Source: 2-01-FULL-39-33 sp964361645
GTDB lineage: Bacteria > Patescibacteriota > Patescibacteriia > 2-01-FULL-39-33
Assembly (NCBI GenBank): GCA_964361645.1
Contig: CAYIBK010000024.1
Span: forward strand, 1 to 18,215
Length of the DNA stretch: 18,215 nucleotides
Direction: 5' to 3'
Shown: in pieces, positions 10,728-18,187 of the stretch
How the letters are laid out: every line of letters starts with the position of its first letter
How positions within the stretch are numbered: the first letter of the stretch is position 1
The notes under the pieces: model-generated
Seen by the model: the letters and a program-made list of their open reading frames with translations, nothing else
What the model was told of the DNA's origin: nothing
The model's database searches: none
Translations under genes and position numbers: made by a program

Positions 10728-13475
10728 ATGAAATTAGACAAACAAAAACTAGCTGTGATTGATGGTAATGCTCTAATACACAGAGCCTTTCACGCCATAC
10801 CACCACTCACCACCAAAGACGGGGTGATGGTTAATGCGGTTTACGGTTTTACGGCTATACTGCTAAAAGTTTTAAAGGACTTAAAGCCCAACTATATTGT
10901 GGCTACTTTTGATTTAAAAGAAAAAACTTTTAGACATAAGGAATTTGAGGCTTACAAAGCCGGTCGAGCTAAAGCACCGGATGAGTTATATGCTCAGATA
11001 CCACTAGTTAAAGAAGTTTTAAAATCATTTAATATCCCTATTTTTGAAAAATCCGGTTTTGAAGCCGATGATTTAATCGGCACTATTGCCCACCTAAAAA
11101 CAGTCGATAGGCCAGATATTGAAACTATTATTATCACCGGTGATCAAGACACTTTCCAATTAATTGATGATAACACTAAAGTTTTTTCGCCCCATAAGGG
11201 ATTGGGAGAAACTATTTTATATGATGAAAAACTAATCAAAGAAAAATTTGAGGGCTTAGAACCAAACCAATTAATTGATTATAAAGCCTTGCGAGGAGAT
11301 CCATCAGACAATATACCCGGGGTTAGAGGTATCGGACAAAAAGGAGCTATTAATTTATTAAATGATTTTAAAACCTTAGAAAATCTTTATAAAAATTTAG
11401 ATTCCAAAAAAATCAGCGAGAGAAACAAAAAATTACTCGAGGAATACAAAGATGACGCCTTCCTATCCAAAAAATTAGCCACGATTATTGTTGATGTACC
11501 CATATATTTCGATTTAGATGATTGCAAATTGGGCGGATTTGATAAAGAAAAAATTATAAAATTATTCCAAGACCTTAATTTTAAAAGATTAATGACTCAA
11601 TTATCAAGTTTGGATTCAAGTTTGCAAATTAAAGGCGGGCAAGTGAGTTTATTTGAAGAGTCATCCGAAAATCAGAAAATAAATAAAAAAAATCAGAAAT
11701 ATCAATTAACCACTAGAGAGCAAGATATTAAAGATTTTATAGCCGAATTAAAAAAACAACCCGAATTTTGTTTTGACACCGAAACAACTTCTGTTGATCC
11801 ATTTTCGGCTGATTTTTTGGGTATTAGTTTTTCTTGGAAAAAAAACGAAGCTTATTATCTGCCACTTCTAAGCATAAATAAAATTAAAAATGAATTGTTA
11901 TTAGTTTTTAAAAATAGTAATATAAAAAAAATCGGCCATAATTTAAAATATGATTTCGAAATATTAGAACAAAATGGTTTTGAGGTGCAAGGATTGTATT
12001 TTGACACCATGGTCGCTTCTTATTTATTAAACCCTGGCAATAGACAGCATAATTTAGACACCGTGGCCTTTGTGGAACTGGGCTATCAAATGCAACCCAT
12101 AGAAGATTTAATCGGCTCGGGCAAAAACCAGATCAATATGTCGGAAGTCCCCTTAGAAAAAATATCCTGGTATTCTGGTGAAGACGCCGACATCACCTAC
12201 CAAATTTATCAGAAATTAAAACAGGATTTGGAAAATGAAGGTATGTTTGGCTTATTTGAAGAACTGGAAATGCCCCTAGTAGAGGTGTTAGCTGGGATTG
12301 AAAAAAATGGCGTTAAATTAAATCTTAAATTACTCGGCGAATTAGCCAAAGAAACGGATCAAGAATTAAAGCTATTAGAGAAAAATATATATAAAGCCGT
12401 GGGCCAGGAATTTAATATTTCCTCACCTCTACAATTAAAAGAAATCTTATTTGAAAAATTAAAAATATCAACCCTAGGCATAGGCAAAACCAAAACTGGC
12501 ATCTCCACTGCCGCTGGTGAACTAGAAAAACTAAGAGGCCAGCATAAAGTGATAGATTTAATACTTGATTTTAGGGAACTAGCCAAATTAAAAAGCACCT
12601 ATCTAGATGCCTTACCAAAATTGATTAATAAAAAAGACAATCGAGTCCACACCAGTTTCAATCAAACAGTTACCGCTACTGGCCGGTTATCTTCTTCTAA
12701 TCCTAACTTGCAAAATATTCCCATTAGAACTAAGCGGGGACAAAAAATAAGAAAAACTTTTATCGCCGAAAGTGGCTACAAAATACTTAAAGCGGATTAT
12801 TCCCAATTAGAATTGCGCATTATTGCTTCACTAGCCAATGACAAAAACATGTTAGAGGCTTTTGAAAGTAAAGTAGACATTCACACTAAAACCGCTGCCG
12901 CCATTAATGATATAAAAATAGATGAAGTTACTCCTAAATTAAGAAGACAAGCTAAAGAAATTAATTTTGGCGTTTTATATGGTATGGGAGCTTGGGGACT
13001 AGCTCAACGCACTGGCATTTCCAACCAAGAAGCTAAAAAATTCATTGATAAATATTTTGCCACCTACAAAGAAGTTAAAAAATACCTAGATGAAACTATT
13101 GTTGTCGCCCGAGATAAGGGTTATGTAGAAACTTTTTATGGACGCAGAAGATACCTAGCAGAAATTAATTCCAGCATCCAGCAAGTGCGCTCATCAGCCG
13201 AGAGAATGGCTATGAATATGCCCATACAAGGCACGGAGGCAGATTTAATAAAATTAGCTATGGTGGCAATACACCAGAAATTACCAAAAATATCCCCCCA
13301 GACTAAGATGATCATGCAAGTCCATGATGAATTGGTTTTTGAAGTTCCCCAAGACGATATTGAAAAAGTCGCCCGACTAATCGAAAATACCATGAATGAA
13401 GTTTATAAACTTCGCGCACCCATAGAAACAGAGATTGAGGTTGGCAGTAATTGGGGTGCAACTGAAAAAATCTAA
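10728..13475 (+). CDS. polA: DNA polymerase I
   Basis: Pol I fills gaps and removes RNA primers. All three domains are present in 915 aa. The 5' nuclease (about 1-300) shows LAVIDGNALIHRAF, FEADDLIGT, ITGDQDTFQLI and GDPSDNIPGVRGIGQKGA. The 3'-5' exonuclease (about 330-510) keeps DTET with D350 and E352, IGHNLKYD, and the YSGEDAD motif, so proofreading should be active. The polymerase (about 530-915) has motif A DYSQLELR (D690), the O-helix RRQAKEINFGVLYG (F747 at the position of E. coli F762, which favours discrimination against dideoxynucleotides) and motif C VHDE (D867). It is the first gene of a compact operon: holA starts 6 nt after its stop. It appears to start almost at the mRNA 5' end. 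Confidence 0.98.
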   Translation: MKLDKQKLAVIDGNALIHRAFHAIPPLTTKDGVMVNAVYGFTAILLKVLKDLKPNYIVATFDLKEKTFRHKEFEAYKAGRAKAPDELYAQIPLVKEVLKSFNIPIFEKSGFEADDLIGTIAHLKTVDRPDIETIIITGDQDTFQLIDDNTKVFSPHKGLGETILYDEKLIKEKFEGLEPNQLIDYKALRGDPSDNIPGVRGIGQKGAINLLNDFKTLENLYKNLDSKKISERNKKLLEEYKDDAFLSKKLATIIVDVPIYFDLDDCKLGGFDKEKIIKLFQDLNFKRLMTQLSSLDSSLQIKGGQVSLFEESSENQKINKKNQKYQLTTREQDIKDFIAELKKQPEFCFDTETTSVDPFSADFLGISFSWKKNEAYYLPLLSINKIKNELLLVFKNSNIKKIGHNLKYDFEILEQNGFEVQGLYFDTMVASYLLNPGNRQHNLDTVAFVELGYQMQPIEDLIGSGKNQINMSEVPLEKISWYSGEDADITYQIYQKLKQDLENEGMFGLFEELEMPLVEVLAGIEKNGVKLNLKLLGELAKETDQELKLLEKNIYKAVGQEFNISSPLQLKEILFEKLKISTLGIGKTKTGISTAAGELEKLRGQHKVIDLILDFRELAKLKSTYLDALPKLINKKDNRVHTSFNQTVTATGRLSSSNPNLQNIPIRTKRGQKIRKTFIAESGYKILKADYSQLELRIIASLANDKNMLEAFESKVDIHTKTAAAINDIKIDEVTPKLRRQAKEINFGVLYGMGAWGLAQRTGISNQEAKKFIDKYFATYKEVKKYLDETIVVARDKGYVETFYGRRRYLAEINSSIQQVRSSAERMAMNMPIQGTEADLIKLAMVAIHQKLPKISPQTKMIMQVHDELVFEVPQDDIEKVARLIENTMNEVYKLRAPIETEIEVGSNWGATEKI

Positions 13476-13481
13476 AAATAT

Positions 13482-14438
13482 ATGATTTTTACCATACTAG
13501 GAACTGATCATTATTTGGTCTCCCAAAAACTAAAAGAACTCAAAGATGGCTTTATCCAAAAAAGGGACAAAGCTGGTTTAAATGTAGTTAATTTAGATGG
13601 TGAGAGTTTAATTTTAGCTCAATTCCAACAAGAAGCTCTAACCACTCCATTTTTAAGTGAGCGTAAAATGATAGTGGTAAAAAATATATTGGCTAATAAA
13701 AAAATAAGCGTGGAATTGATAGATTTTATTAAAAATAATAGAGATAGAATAGACAATATTATCTGTTTTGTAGATTTTATTGATCCGGATAAAAATAAAA
13801 CTGATAGAAAAAATAAATTATCTCTAACCAATAAATTATTTAAATATTTATCATCTGGTGAATATGTTTGGGAATTTAATCTAATGAAAGGACGCGATTT
13901 AGAAAATTGGATTAAAAAATATACTGATAATCAATCAATTAAAATAGAGCCTACAACAATTAAGGAGCTGGCGATTAAAGTTGGTAGTGATTTATTCCAG
14001 TTAACTTCTGAACTTGATAAATTATCGGCTTTTAAGTCTAACGAAATTATTACGGCTAAGGATGTTAAAGACATGGTTATCAGTAAATTTGATGATGCTA
14101 TTTTTAATTTGGTTGACGCCTTGGGCGGTAAAGATAAAAAAACTGCGCTTAAGCTTATGTCTAATCAACTTAATTTTGGCACCCATCCTTTGATGATAAT
14201 TTCTATGATAGCCAGGCAGTTTAAATTGATATTAAAAACCAAAGGAGATAAAACTAGCGCCGTTAAACTAAAACTTCATCCTTTTGTTTTTAGTAAGGTT
14301 AAAACTCAAGGTCAAAATTTTACCACCAAACAATTAATTAAAATTATCAATGAGATATTAGAGATAGAAAAACATTTGAAAAGCGGGGAAAAAAATCCTG
14401 AATTATTATTAAATTTATTTATAATTAAAAATTGTTAA
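13482..14438 (+). CDS. holA: DNA polymerase III subunit delta (HolA)
   Basis: The delta subunit opens the sliding clamp as part of the clamp loader. The 318-aa protein matches the family in size and pattern: an N-terminal ATPase-like fold with the ILGTDHYLVSQKL start in place of a Walker A, the hydrophobic FLSERKMIVVKN strand, and WEFNLMKGRDLENWIKK. The helical middle contains VGSDLFQLTSELDKL (the family's LxxEL segment), and the C-terminal collar domain has DAIFNLVDALGGKD and HPLMIISMIARQFKLIL. It has no ATP-binding motif, as expected for delta. It lies 6 nt after polA and 4 nt before the HD gene without its own Shine-Dalgarno or promoter, so the three genes are probably co-transcribed. holA is poorly conserved, but the order of motifs makes the call firm. 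Confidence 0.92.
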   Translation: MIFTILGTDHYLVSQKLKELKDGFIQKRDKAGLNVVNLDGESLILAQFQQEALTTPFLSERKMIVVKNILANKKISVELIDFIKNNRDRIDNIICFVDFIDPDKNKTDRKNKLSLTNKLFKYLSSGEYVWEFNLMKGRDLENWIKKYTDNQSIKIEPTTIKELAIKVGSDLFQLTSELDKLSAFKSNEIITAKDVKDMVISKFDDAIFNLVDALGGKDKKTALKLMSNQLNFGTHPLMIISMIARQFKLILKTKGDKTSAVKLKLHPFVFSKVKTQGQNFTTKQLIKIINEILEIEKHLKSGEKNPELLLNLFIIKNC

Positions 14439-14442
14439 ATTT

Positions 14443-15048
14443 ATGTCTGATCTTAAAAATATAGCGGATTTCTTATTCGAAGTCGGCATGCTAGCGAAAA
14501 CTCCCAGAAGCGGTTTTTTCTTTTTGGGCAGTGGCCAGCAGAGTGTTTCTGAGCACACCACTAGAACTATTTATATCGGCTATACTCTGGCTATGTTAGC
14601 TGAAAATAAAAATATTGATACCAACAAAGTAATCAAAATGTGCATTTTCCATGATCTGTCAGAAGCCCGTATTTCTGATTTGAATTATGTCCATCAAAAA
14701 TATACCGAAAAGAAAGAACATCAAGCCTTAAAAGATGTAACTACCTCTCTGCCTTTCGGCCAAGACATACAAGATATTGTGGCAGAATATGAAACCAGGG
14801 AAACAGAAGAAGCTAAAATAGCCAAAGACGCTGATAATTTAGAATTTTTGATTTCTCTCAAAGAACAGGTTGACATCGGCAACACTAGGGCCGAGAGCTG
14901 GATACCAGCTATCATAAAGAGATTATATTCTGAAGGTGCTATCAAATTAGCCGAATCCATAATGAGTGTGGATTCGGATCATTGGTGGTTTGGCGATAAA
15001 AACGACCAATGGTGGATTAGTAGAAACAAAAAAACAACTTCGTTATAA
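14443..15048 (+). CDS. HD-domain hydrolase of the YfbR/HDDC2 5'-deoxynucleotidase type
   Basis: The 201-aa protein has the metal-binding HD pattern: H38 in SVSEHTTRT, H70-D71 in CIFHDLSEAR, and an Asp in AKDADNLEFL (129 or 131). The spacing and the I-x-D-L-N-x-V segment after HDLSEA fit the YfbR/HDDC2 group, which removes phosphate from deoxynucleoside monophosphates. A nucleotide role fits its position as third gene of a polA-holA operon, 4 nt behind holA. The C-terminus is Trp-rich (HWWFGDKNDQWW), which is not typical, and may be a lineage-specific extension. The stop codon lies in the loop of the terminator. The exact substrate is inferred from the family only. Confidence 0.85.
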   Translation: MSDLKNIADFLFEVGMLAKTPRSGFFFLGSGQQSVSEHTTRTIYIGYTLAMLAENKNIDTNKVIKMCIFHDLSEARISDLNYVHQKYTEKKEHQALKDVTTSLPFGQDIQDIVAEYETRETEEAKIAKDADNLEFLISLKEQVDIGNTRAESWIPAIIKRLYSEGAIKLAESIMSVDSDHWWFGDKNDQWWISRNKKTTSL

Positions 15049-15066
15049 GACGAGGTTGTTTTTTAT
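15028..15066. terminator. Bidirectional terminator between the HD gene and rpsT
   Basis: aacaacttcg (15033-15042) pairs with cgaggttgtt (15051-15060) with one G-U, flanked by A-rich and T-rich runs on either side. It can end both the polA operon and the convergent rpsT transcript. The HD stop codon (15046-15048) lies in the loop. Confidence 0.8.
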
Positions 15067-15075
15067 TAAGACAAA

Positions 15076-15339
15076 TTATTTTACCAGCTTATTAAGCTTC
15101 TTCATTAAGCGAGATTTTTTCCTAGCACCAGTGTTCTTTTTTAAAACTTTATTTTGAATAGCTTTATCAATTGATTTAATGGCCGCTTTAACTTTTTCGG
15201 CCGCAGTATTTTCTTTTGAATCAATTAATTTAATTGATTGTTTTACTAAATCTTTAATATTCCTTTTCACTTTAAGATTGCGTAGCGCCCTGGTCTTATT
15301 TTGCCTTAGAGCCTTCATGGCCGCTTTTTTAATTGGCAT
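15076..15339 (-). CDS. rpsT: 30S ribosomal protein S20
   Basis: S20 is a small helical protein that binds the 5' domain of 16S rRNA. The 87-aa, strongly basic protein matches the family: MPIKKAAMKALRQNKT start, RALRNLKVKRNIKDLVKQ helix, AAIKSIDKAIQNKVLKKNTGARKKSRL and a Lys-rich end. The AIKSIDKAxxKxVLKKNxxARxKSRL block is the S20 signature. The gene stands alone, convergent with the HD gene through a shared terminator and divergent from the bactofilin gene. The ATG at 15337-15339 has no clear Shine-Dalgarno. I saw no convincing promoter; AT-rich TATGAT-like sequence near 15400 is the only candidate. Confidence 0.95.
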   Translation of the reverse strand: MPIKKAAMKALRQNKTRALRNLKVKRNIKDLVKQSIKLIDSKENTAAEKVKAAIKSIDKAIQNKVLKKNTGARKKSRLMKKLNKLVK

Positions 15340-15463
15340 ACGAATTATTAAGTAAGTTTATAAAATCGGGAAAGTAATTTGTGACATCGACACTTAAGAC
15401 ATATCATATCTATATACCAATTTACTCATCCAACAGGTATAAATGTAGCATATTTATCAATTT

Positions 15464-15493
15464 TTGACAAGGATGTTTGTTATGAGTTAAAAT
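15464..15493 (+). promoter_or_regulatory. Promoter of the bactofilin operon
   Basis: TTGACA (15464-15469) and TAAAAT (15488-15493) are spaced by 18 nt. The leader would be about 27 nt, without a Shine-Dalgarno. Confidence 0.65.
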
Positions 15494-15526
15494 AACTATG
15501 AATTTTACAACTAACAAATTAAATCT

Positions 15527-15979
15527 ATGTTTAAAGAAACCCCTACAACCAATGAAATGGAAACTATTATAGGCCCATCTGTAAAAGTTGAGGGAGACTT
15601 TGTTACCGAAGGCAATGTGATAGTGGAAGGGATGATTTGCGGAACAATTAAAACCTCAAAAAATTTAAAAGTTGGATCTAAATCTAAAATATTTGCCAAT
15701 GTTTCAGCTGAAAACGCCTTGGTGTCCGGTGAAATACAGGGCAATTTAAAAATTAATGACAAATTAGAATTAACCTCAACTGGAAAAATTTTTGGTGATA
15801 TTAAAGTAGGAACACTGATTGTGGCTGCCGGATCGATTTTAAACGGCAAATGCCAAATGGGCACCGCCAAAGAAAAAGCCACCAAGCCTGATTTTTCTAA
15901 GCAAGAAAAAATAGAATTAAAATTAGAAGAAACAAATGGAATTCAGAAAACAGAGAATAAGCCGCTCAAGAAAAAATAA
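15527..15979 (+). CDS. Bactofilin (polymer-forming cytoskeletal protein)
   Basis: Bactofilins self-assemble into filaments without nucleotides and help with cell shape and local wall synthesis. The 150-aa protein has the right-handed beta-helix core (about residues 12-110) with the repeating hydrophobic and glycine pattern of the family: IIGPSVKVEGDFVTEGNVIVEG, GTIKTSKNLKVGSKSKI, LVSGEIQGNLKINDKLEL and GKIFGDIKVGTLIVAAGSILNGKC. A short N-terminal tail (MFKETPTTNEM) precedes it, and a charged, probably disordered Lys/Glu tail follows (111-150). It is the first gene of a two-gene unit, with the lipid-kinase-like gene 17 nt downstream. There is no Shine-Dalgarno at the ATG. Confidence 0.92.
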   Translation: MFKETPTTNEMETIIGPSVKVEGDFVTEGNVIVEGMICGTIKTSKNLKVGSKSKIFANVSAENALVSGEIQGNLKINDKLELTSTGKIFGDIKVGTLIVAAGSILNGKCQMGTAKEKATKPDFSKQEKIELKLEETNGIQKTENKPLKKK

Positions 15980-15996
15980 CTATCGCTTAATTTTTT

Positions 15997-16737
15997 ATGT
16001 ATTATTACCTTTACGATTCTAGATTGAACGATAAAAAATATAATAATGTTATTGCCAAAATAGAAACCAGATTGACTGATTTGGGGATAAACGGAAAAAT
16101 AAATCGTTTATCTTTTTTAAAAAATATAAACCAGATCATAGCCGAAGAAATAAAAAGGGGGGTTAAAACCATAATTATAGTTGGCGATGACAGGACAATT
16201 GGCCAAGTAATCAATTTAATTGCTGATTTTAATGTAACTATCGGCATAATCCCTATTGGCCCCAACAATAATATTGCCAAATTATTAGGCTTACCGCCAG
16301 AAGAAGCGGCTTGTGATACTGTATCTTCTAGGATAATCAAAAAACTAGATTTAGGCAGAATAAATAATTATTATTTCCTGACTTCTTTAGAAATAGGCGG
16401 AAAAAATATCATCTTAGAATGTGATAAGAACTACATTATTAATCTTTCTGAAGGTAATAATATAATAAATATAAGTAATTTGAATAATAGCTATAATATT
16501 ATCAGTGATCCCACAGATAGTAAATTGAATATTTTTATAGAAAACATACAAAGAAAAATATTTAGAAGAAATAAATCTACCCTTAGCTATTTTAAAAACA
16601 GCGCCGTTAGGATTACGGGCGATAAAACGGTGCCAATATTTTTAAGTGATGAGAGAAAAATAGTCAAAACCCCCGCTGAAGTAACTATTGTGCCCAAAAA
16701 ACTAAAAGTAATTGTGGGTAAAAGAAGATATTTTTAA
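15997..16737 (+). CDS. Diacylglycerol-kinase-like (YegS/DagK fold) protein with altered active site
   Basis: The 246-aa protein aligns with the catalytic domain of the lipid kinase/diacylglycerol kinase superfamily: GVKTIIIVGDDRTIGQVINLI (described by residues 55-75), then IGIIPIGPNNNIAKLLGLPPEEA, then KKLDLGRINNYYFLTS. The diagnostic GGDGT loop is V-G-D-D-R-T (62-67) and the GTGND loop is G-P-N-N-N (88-92). The first Gly and the catalytic Gly-Thr environment are therefore changed, and the N-terminal N-P-x-S-G phosphate loop is absent. It may have lost kinase activity or use another substrate. The C-terminal half is beta-rich, as in the family, and ends in a basic GKRRYF. It is probably co-transcribed with the bactofilin gene, which suggests an envelope role. 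Confidence 0.8.
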   Translation: MYYYLYDSRLNDKKYNNVIAKIETRLTDLGINGKINRLSFLKNINQIIAEEIKRGVKTIIIVGDDRTIGQVINLIADFNVTIGIIPIGPNNNIAKLLGLPPEEAACDTVSSRIIKKLDLGRINNYYFLTSLEIGGKNIILECDKNYIINLSEGNNIINISNLNNSYNIISDPTDSKLNIFIENIQRKIFRRNKSTLSYFKNSAVRITGDKTVPIFLSDERKIVKTPAEVTIVPKKLKVIVGKRRYF

Positions 16738-16756
16738 AACATATTTATCATAAACC

Positions 16757-16785
16757 AAAAAATCCAGATAATGTCTGGATTTTTT
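16757..16785. terminator. Bidirectional terminator after the lipid-kinase-like gene
   Basis: A perfect 12-bp stem aaaaaatccaga (16757-16768) with tctggatttttt (16774-16785) around a 5-nt loop. It serves the plus-strand unit and the convergent PRC-barrel gene. Confidence 0.85.
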
Positions 16786-16797
16786 GTATGTCTAATT

Positions 16798-17067
16798 TTA
16801 TATAGATGCTATTTGTTTGGAGGTTTCTGTGATTCCCACAGTATTATCTTCCACTACCATAGCCTTAGCGGTTATTTCTATAACTTGTTCAGACCCGATA
16901 ATCAAATTTTGAGAGGTGATTTTTTTAACCAAATCACTGCTGCTAACAATATATTTTGTGATTTTAGAATTATCAGAATTAAATTCAAAATCCTTTATTT
17001 TACCCAAAACTTGGCCACTTTTAGTGACTGCCCTCAAACCAATTAATTGGTTATTATTTAAAATCAT
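16798..17067 (-). CDS. PRC-barrel domain protein (89 aa)
   Basis: PRC-barrel domains are small beta-barrels found in RimM, photosynthetic reaction centre H subunits and many stand-alone proteins. The pattern here is typical: LIGLRAVTKSGQVLGKIKDFEF (residues 8-29), a strand ITKYIVSS, then a hydrophobic LIIGSEQVIEI segment and AMVVED near residue 70. The protein is one domain with no signal or membrane segment. It lacks the RimM N-terminal domain, so it is not RimM, even though rimM is missing from the rpsP-trmD region in this window. The ATG at 17065-17067 follows an extended -10 by 8 nt, so the mRNA is probably leaderless. It is convergent with the lipid-kinase-like gene. Confidence 0.8.
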   Translation of the reverse strand: MILNNNQLIGLRAVTKSGQVLGKIKDFEFNSDNSKITKYIVSSSDLVKKITSQNLIIGSEQVIEITAKAMVVEDNTVGITETSKQIASI

Positions 17068-17075
17068 ATATTGGT

Positions 17076-17084
17076 ATTATAGCA
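17076..17084 (-). promoter_or_regulatory. Extended -10 promoter giving a leaderless PRC-barrel transcript
   Basis: On the minus strand TGCTATAAT (17084-17076) lies 8 nt from the ATG. The expected start falls 1-3 nt from the ATG. No -35 match is present at 17 nt spacing (TCGTCG). Confidence 0.6.
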
Positions 17085-17112
17085 AAAATTACTTTAAACG
17101 ACGAATATGTGA

Positions 17113-17139
17113 TTGACAAATTATCTATTGTATTATAAC
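17113..17139 (+). promoter_or_regulatory. Promoter of the radical SAM gene
   Basis: TTGACA (17113-17118) is perfect; TATAAC (17134-17139) follows at 15 nt, or TAACAT at 17 nt (17136-17141). A ttccat/atggaa inverted repeat (17141-17146, 17164-17169) lies just downstream and might be an operator or leader hairpin. Confidence 0.55.
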
Positions 17140-17191
17140 ATTCCATGTTGTACTTTGAAACCAATGGAAATGATAAAAAGGGACTATCAAT

Positions 17192-18091
17192 ATGCAAGTA
17201 AAACGTTTCGATTCCAGCGAAAAAACAGTAAGTAAATATATTTTTGAGTTTCAACGAACGGGTGTGGCTGAGGCAGTACTGTACAGTTATCCTGATTTTA
17301 AAACCAGAACTGTAGTATGTTGTTCAACACAAAGCGGCTGTCCTATTGGTTGTCTTTTCTGCGGAACTGGAAGCAATTTTGTGAGATCTCTCACGGCTGA
17401 GGAAATTGTGGCACAACCGATTTACTTATTCCAAGACCGTAATATAAACCCAAGCGAAGTGCAATATTTGCAGATAATGTTCATGAGTATGGGTGAACCG
17501 CTTCTTAATTTTAAGCATGTATCGAGGGCAATCCGTAAGCTCAATGAGCTATATCCCAATGCATTTCTTTTGATAAGCACTTCAGCTCCACGAGTTGATT
17601 TCAAACCGCTATGCGACTTGTCACGTGTAATTTCCAAGATTGGTCTGCAATTTTCCATTCATGAAAGCACAGATGAGGCTCGCAATAAACTAGTGCCATT
17701 TAAGAAAAAATTGAGTCTTCAGGAAATTGCCATCAAAGGCAATCAGTGGCACGAAGTTACAGGGAGAATGCCGTTTTTCAATTATTGCGTTCATTCTGAT
17801 AACATATCCGAGGATGATGCTGACAGATTACACCGATTATTCGACCCGGCTATTTGGAAGGCGACTTTATCGGTTATCTGTAAAAAAGATGAGTCAATGA
17901 TGGTTGTTATGGAGTATCAAGTAGCTATGGCTACCTGCTTCCAAGACAAACTAGTAAAACATGGCTTTAATACCCGTGTCTTTAATCCAGCCGGACAAGA
18001 TGACATCGGCGGCGGTTGTGGCCAACTCTGGTATACCCAAGAATGGATGACAAATCATCCTAAAAATACCCGACATATAGCCCACAATTAA
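17192..18091 (+). CDS. Radical SAM methyltransferase-like protein of the RlmN/Cfr type (short form)
   Basis: RlmN/Cfr enzymes methylate adenine C2 or C8 in 23S rRNA (RlmN also in tRNA). The 299-aa protein keeps the [4Fe-4S] ligands C50, C54 and C57 in GCPIGCLFCGTG, the SAM-binding M-G-E-P-L-L-N (100-106), and both mechanistic cysteines: C43 in VCCSTQ (E. coli RlmN C118) and C276 in GGGCGQL (C355). Chemistry of the RlmN/Cfr kind is therefore plausible. The N-terminal accessory domain of RlmN is missing, and an in-frame TAA at 17174-17176, 15 nt upstream of the ATG, rules out a longer start. Arg codons are mostly CGN, whereas neighbouring genes favour AGA, which hints at horizontal transfer. 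It has its own promoter and terminator. The target (rRNA, tRNA or other) is open. Confidence 0.88.
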   Translation: MQVKRFDSSEKTVSKYIFEFQRTGVAEAVLYSYPDFKTRTVVCCSTQSGCPIGCLFCGTGSNFVRSLTAEEIVAQPIYLFQDRNINPSEVQYLQIMFMSMGEPLLNFKHVSRAIRKLNELYPNAFLLISTSAPRVDFKPLCDLSRVISKIGLQFSIHESTDEARNKLVPFKKKLSLQEIAIKGNQWHEVTGRMPFFNYCVHSDNISEDDADRLHRLFDPAIWKATLSVICKKDESMMVVMEYQVAMATCFQDKLVKHGFNTRVFNPAGQDDIGGGCGQLWYTQEWMTNHPKNTRHIAHN

Positions 18092-18118
18092 ATCATTTAT
18101 TGAAACTGAAATACAAAA

Positions 18119-18149
18119 ACCCTGCTAGTAATACTGCGGGGTATTTTTT
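18119..18149. terminator. Terminator after the radical SAM gene, probably bidirectional
   Basis: accctgc (18119-18125) pairs with gcggggt (18136-18142) with one G-U, followed by attttttatttt on the plus strand. The minus strand also has TTTTT after the stem, suiting a convergent gene to the right. Confidence 0.8.
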
Positions 18150-18187
18150 ATTTTAAGAATCAAATAAGTATCGGATTTTTAAAAAAT

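Noticed and set aside
10728..15048. polA-holA operon as an unusual system
   Set aside because: All catalytic motifs are intact and the products are ordinary replication proteins; nothing beyond tight packing and the short leader stands out.
16798..17067. PRC-barrel gene as a displaced rimM
   Set aside because: It is a single 89-residue domain without the RimM N-terminal domain and is far from the rpsP-trmD region.
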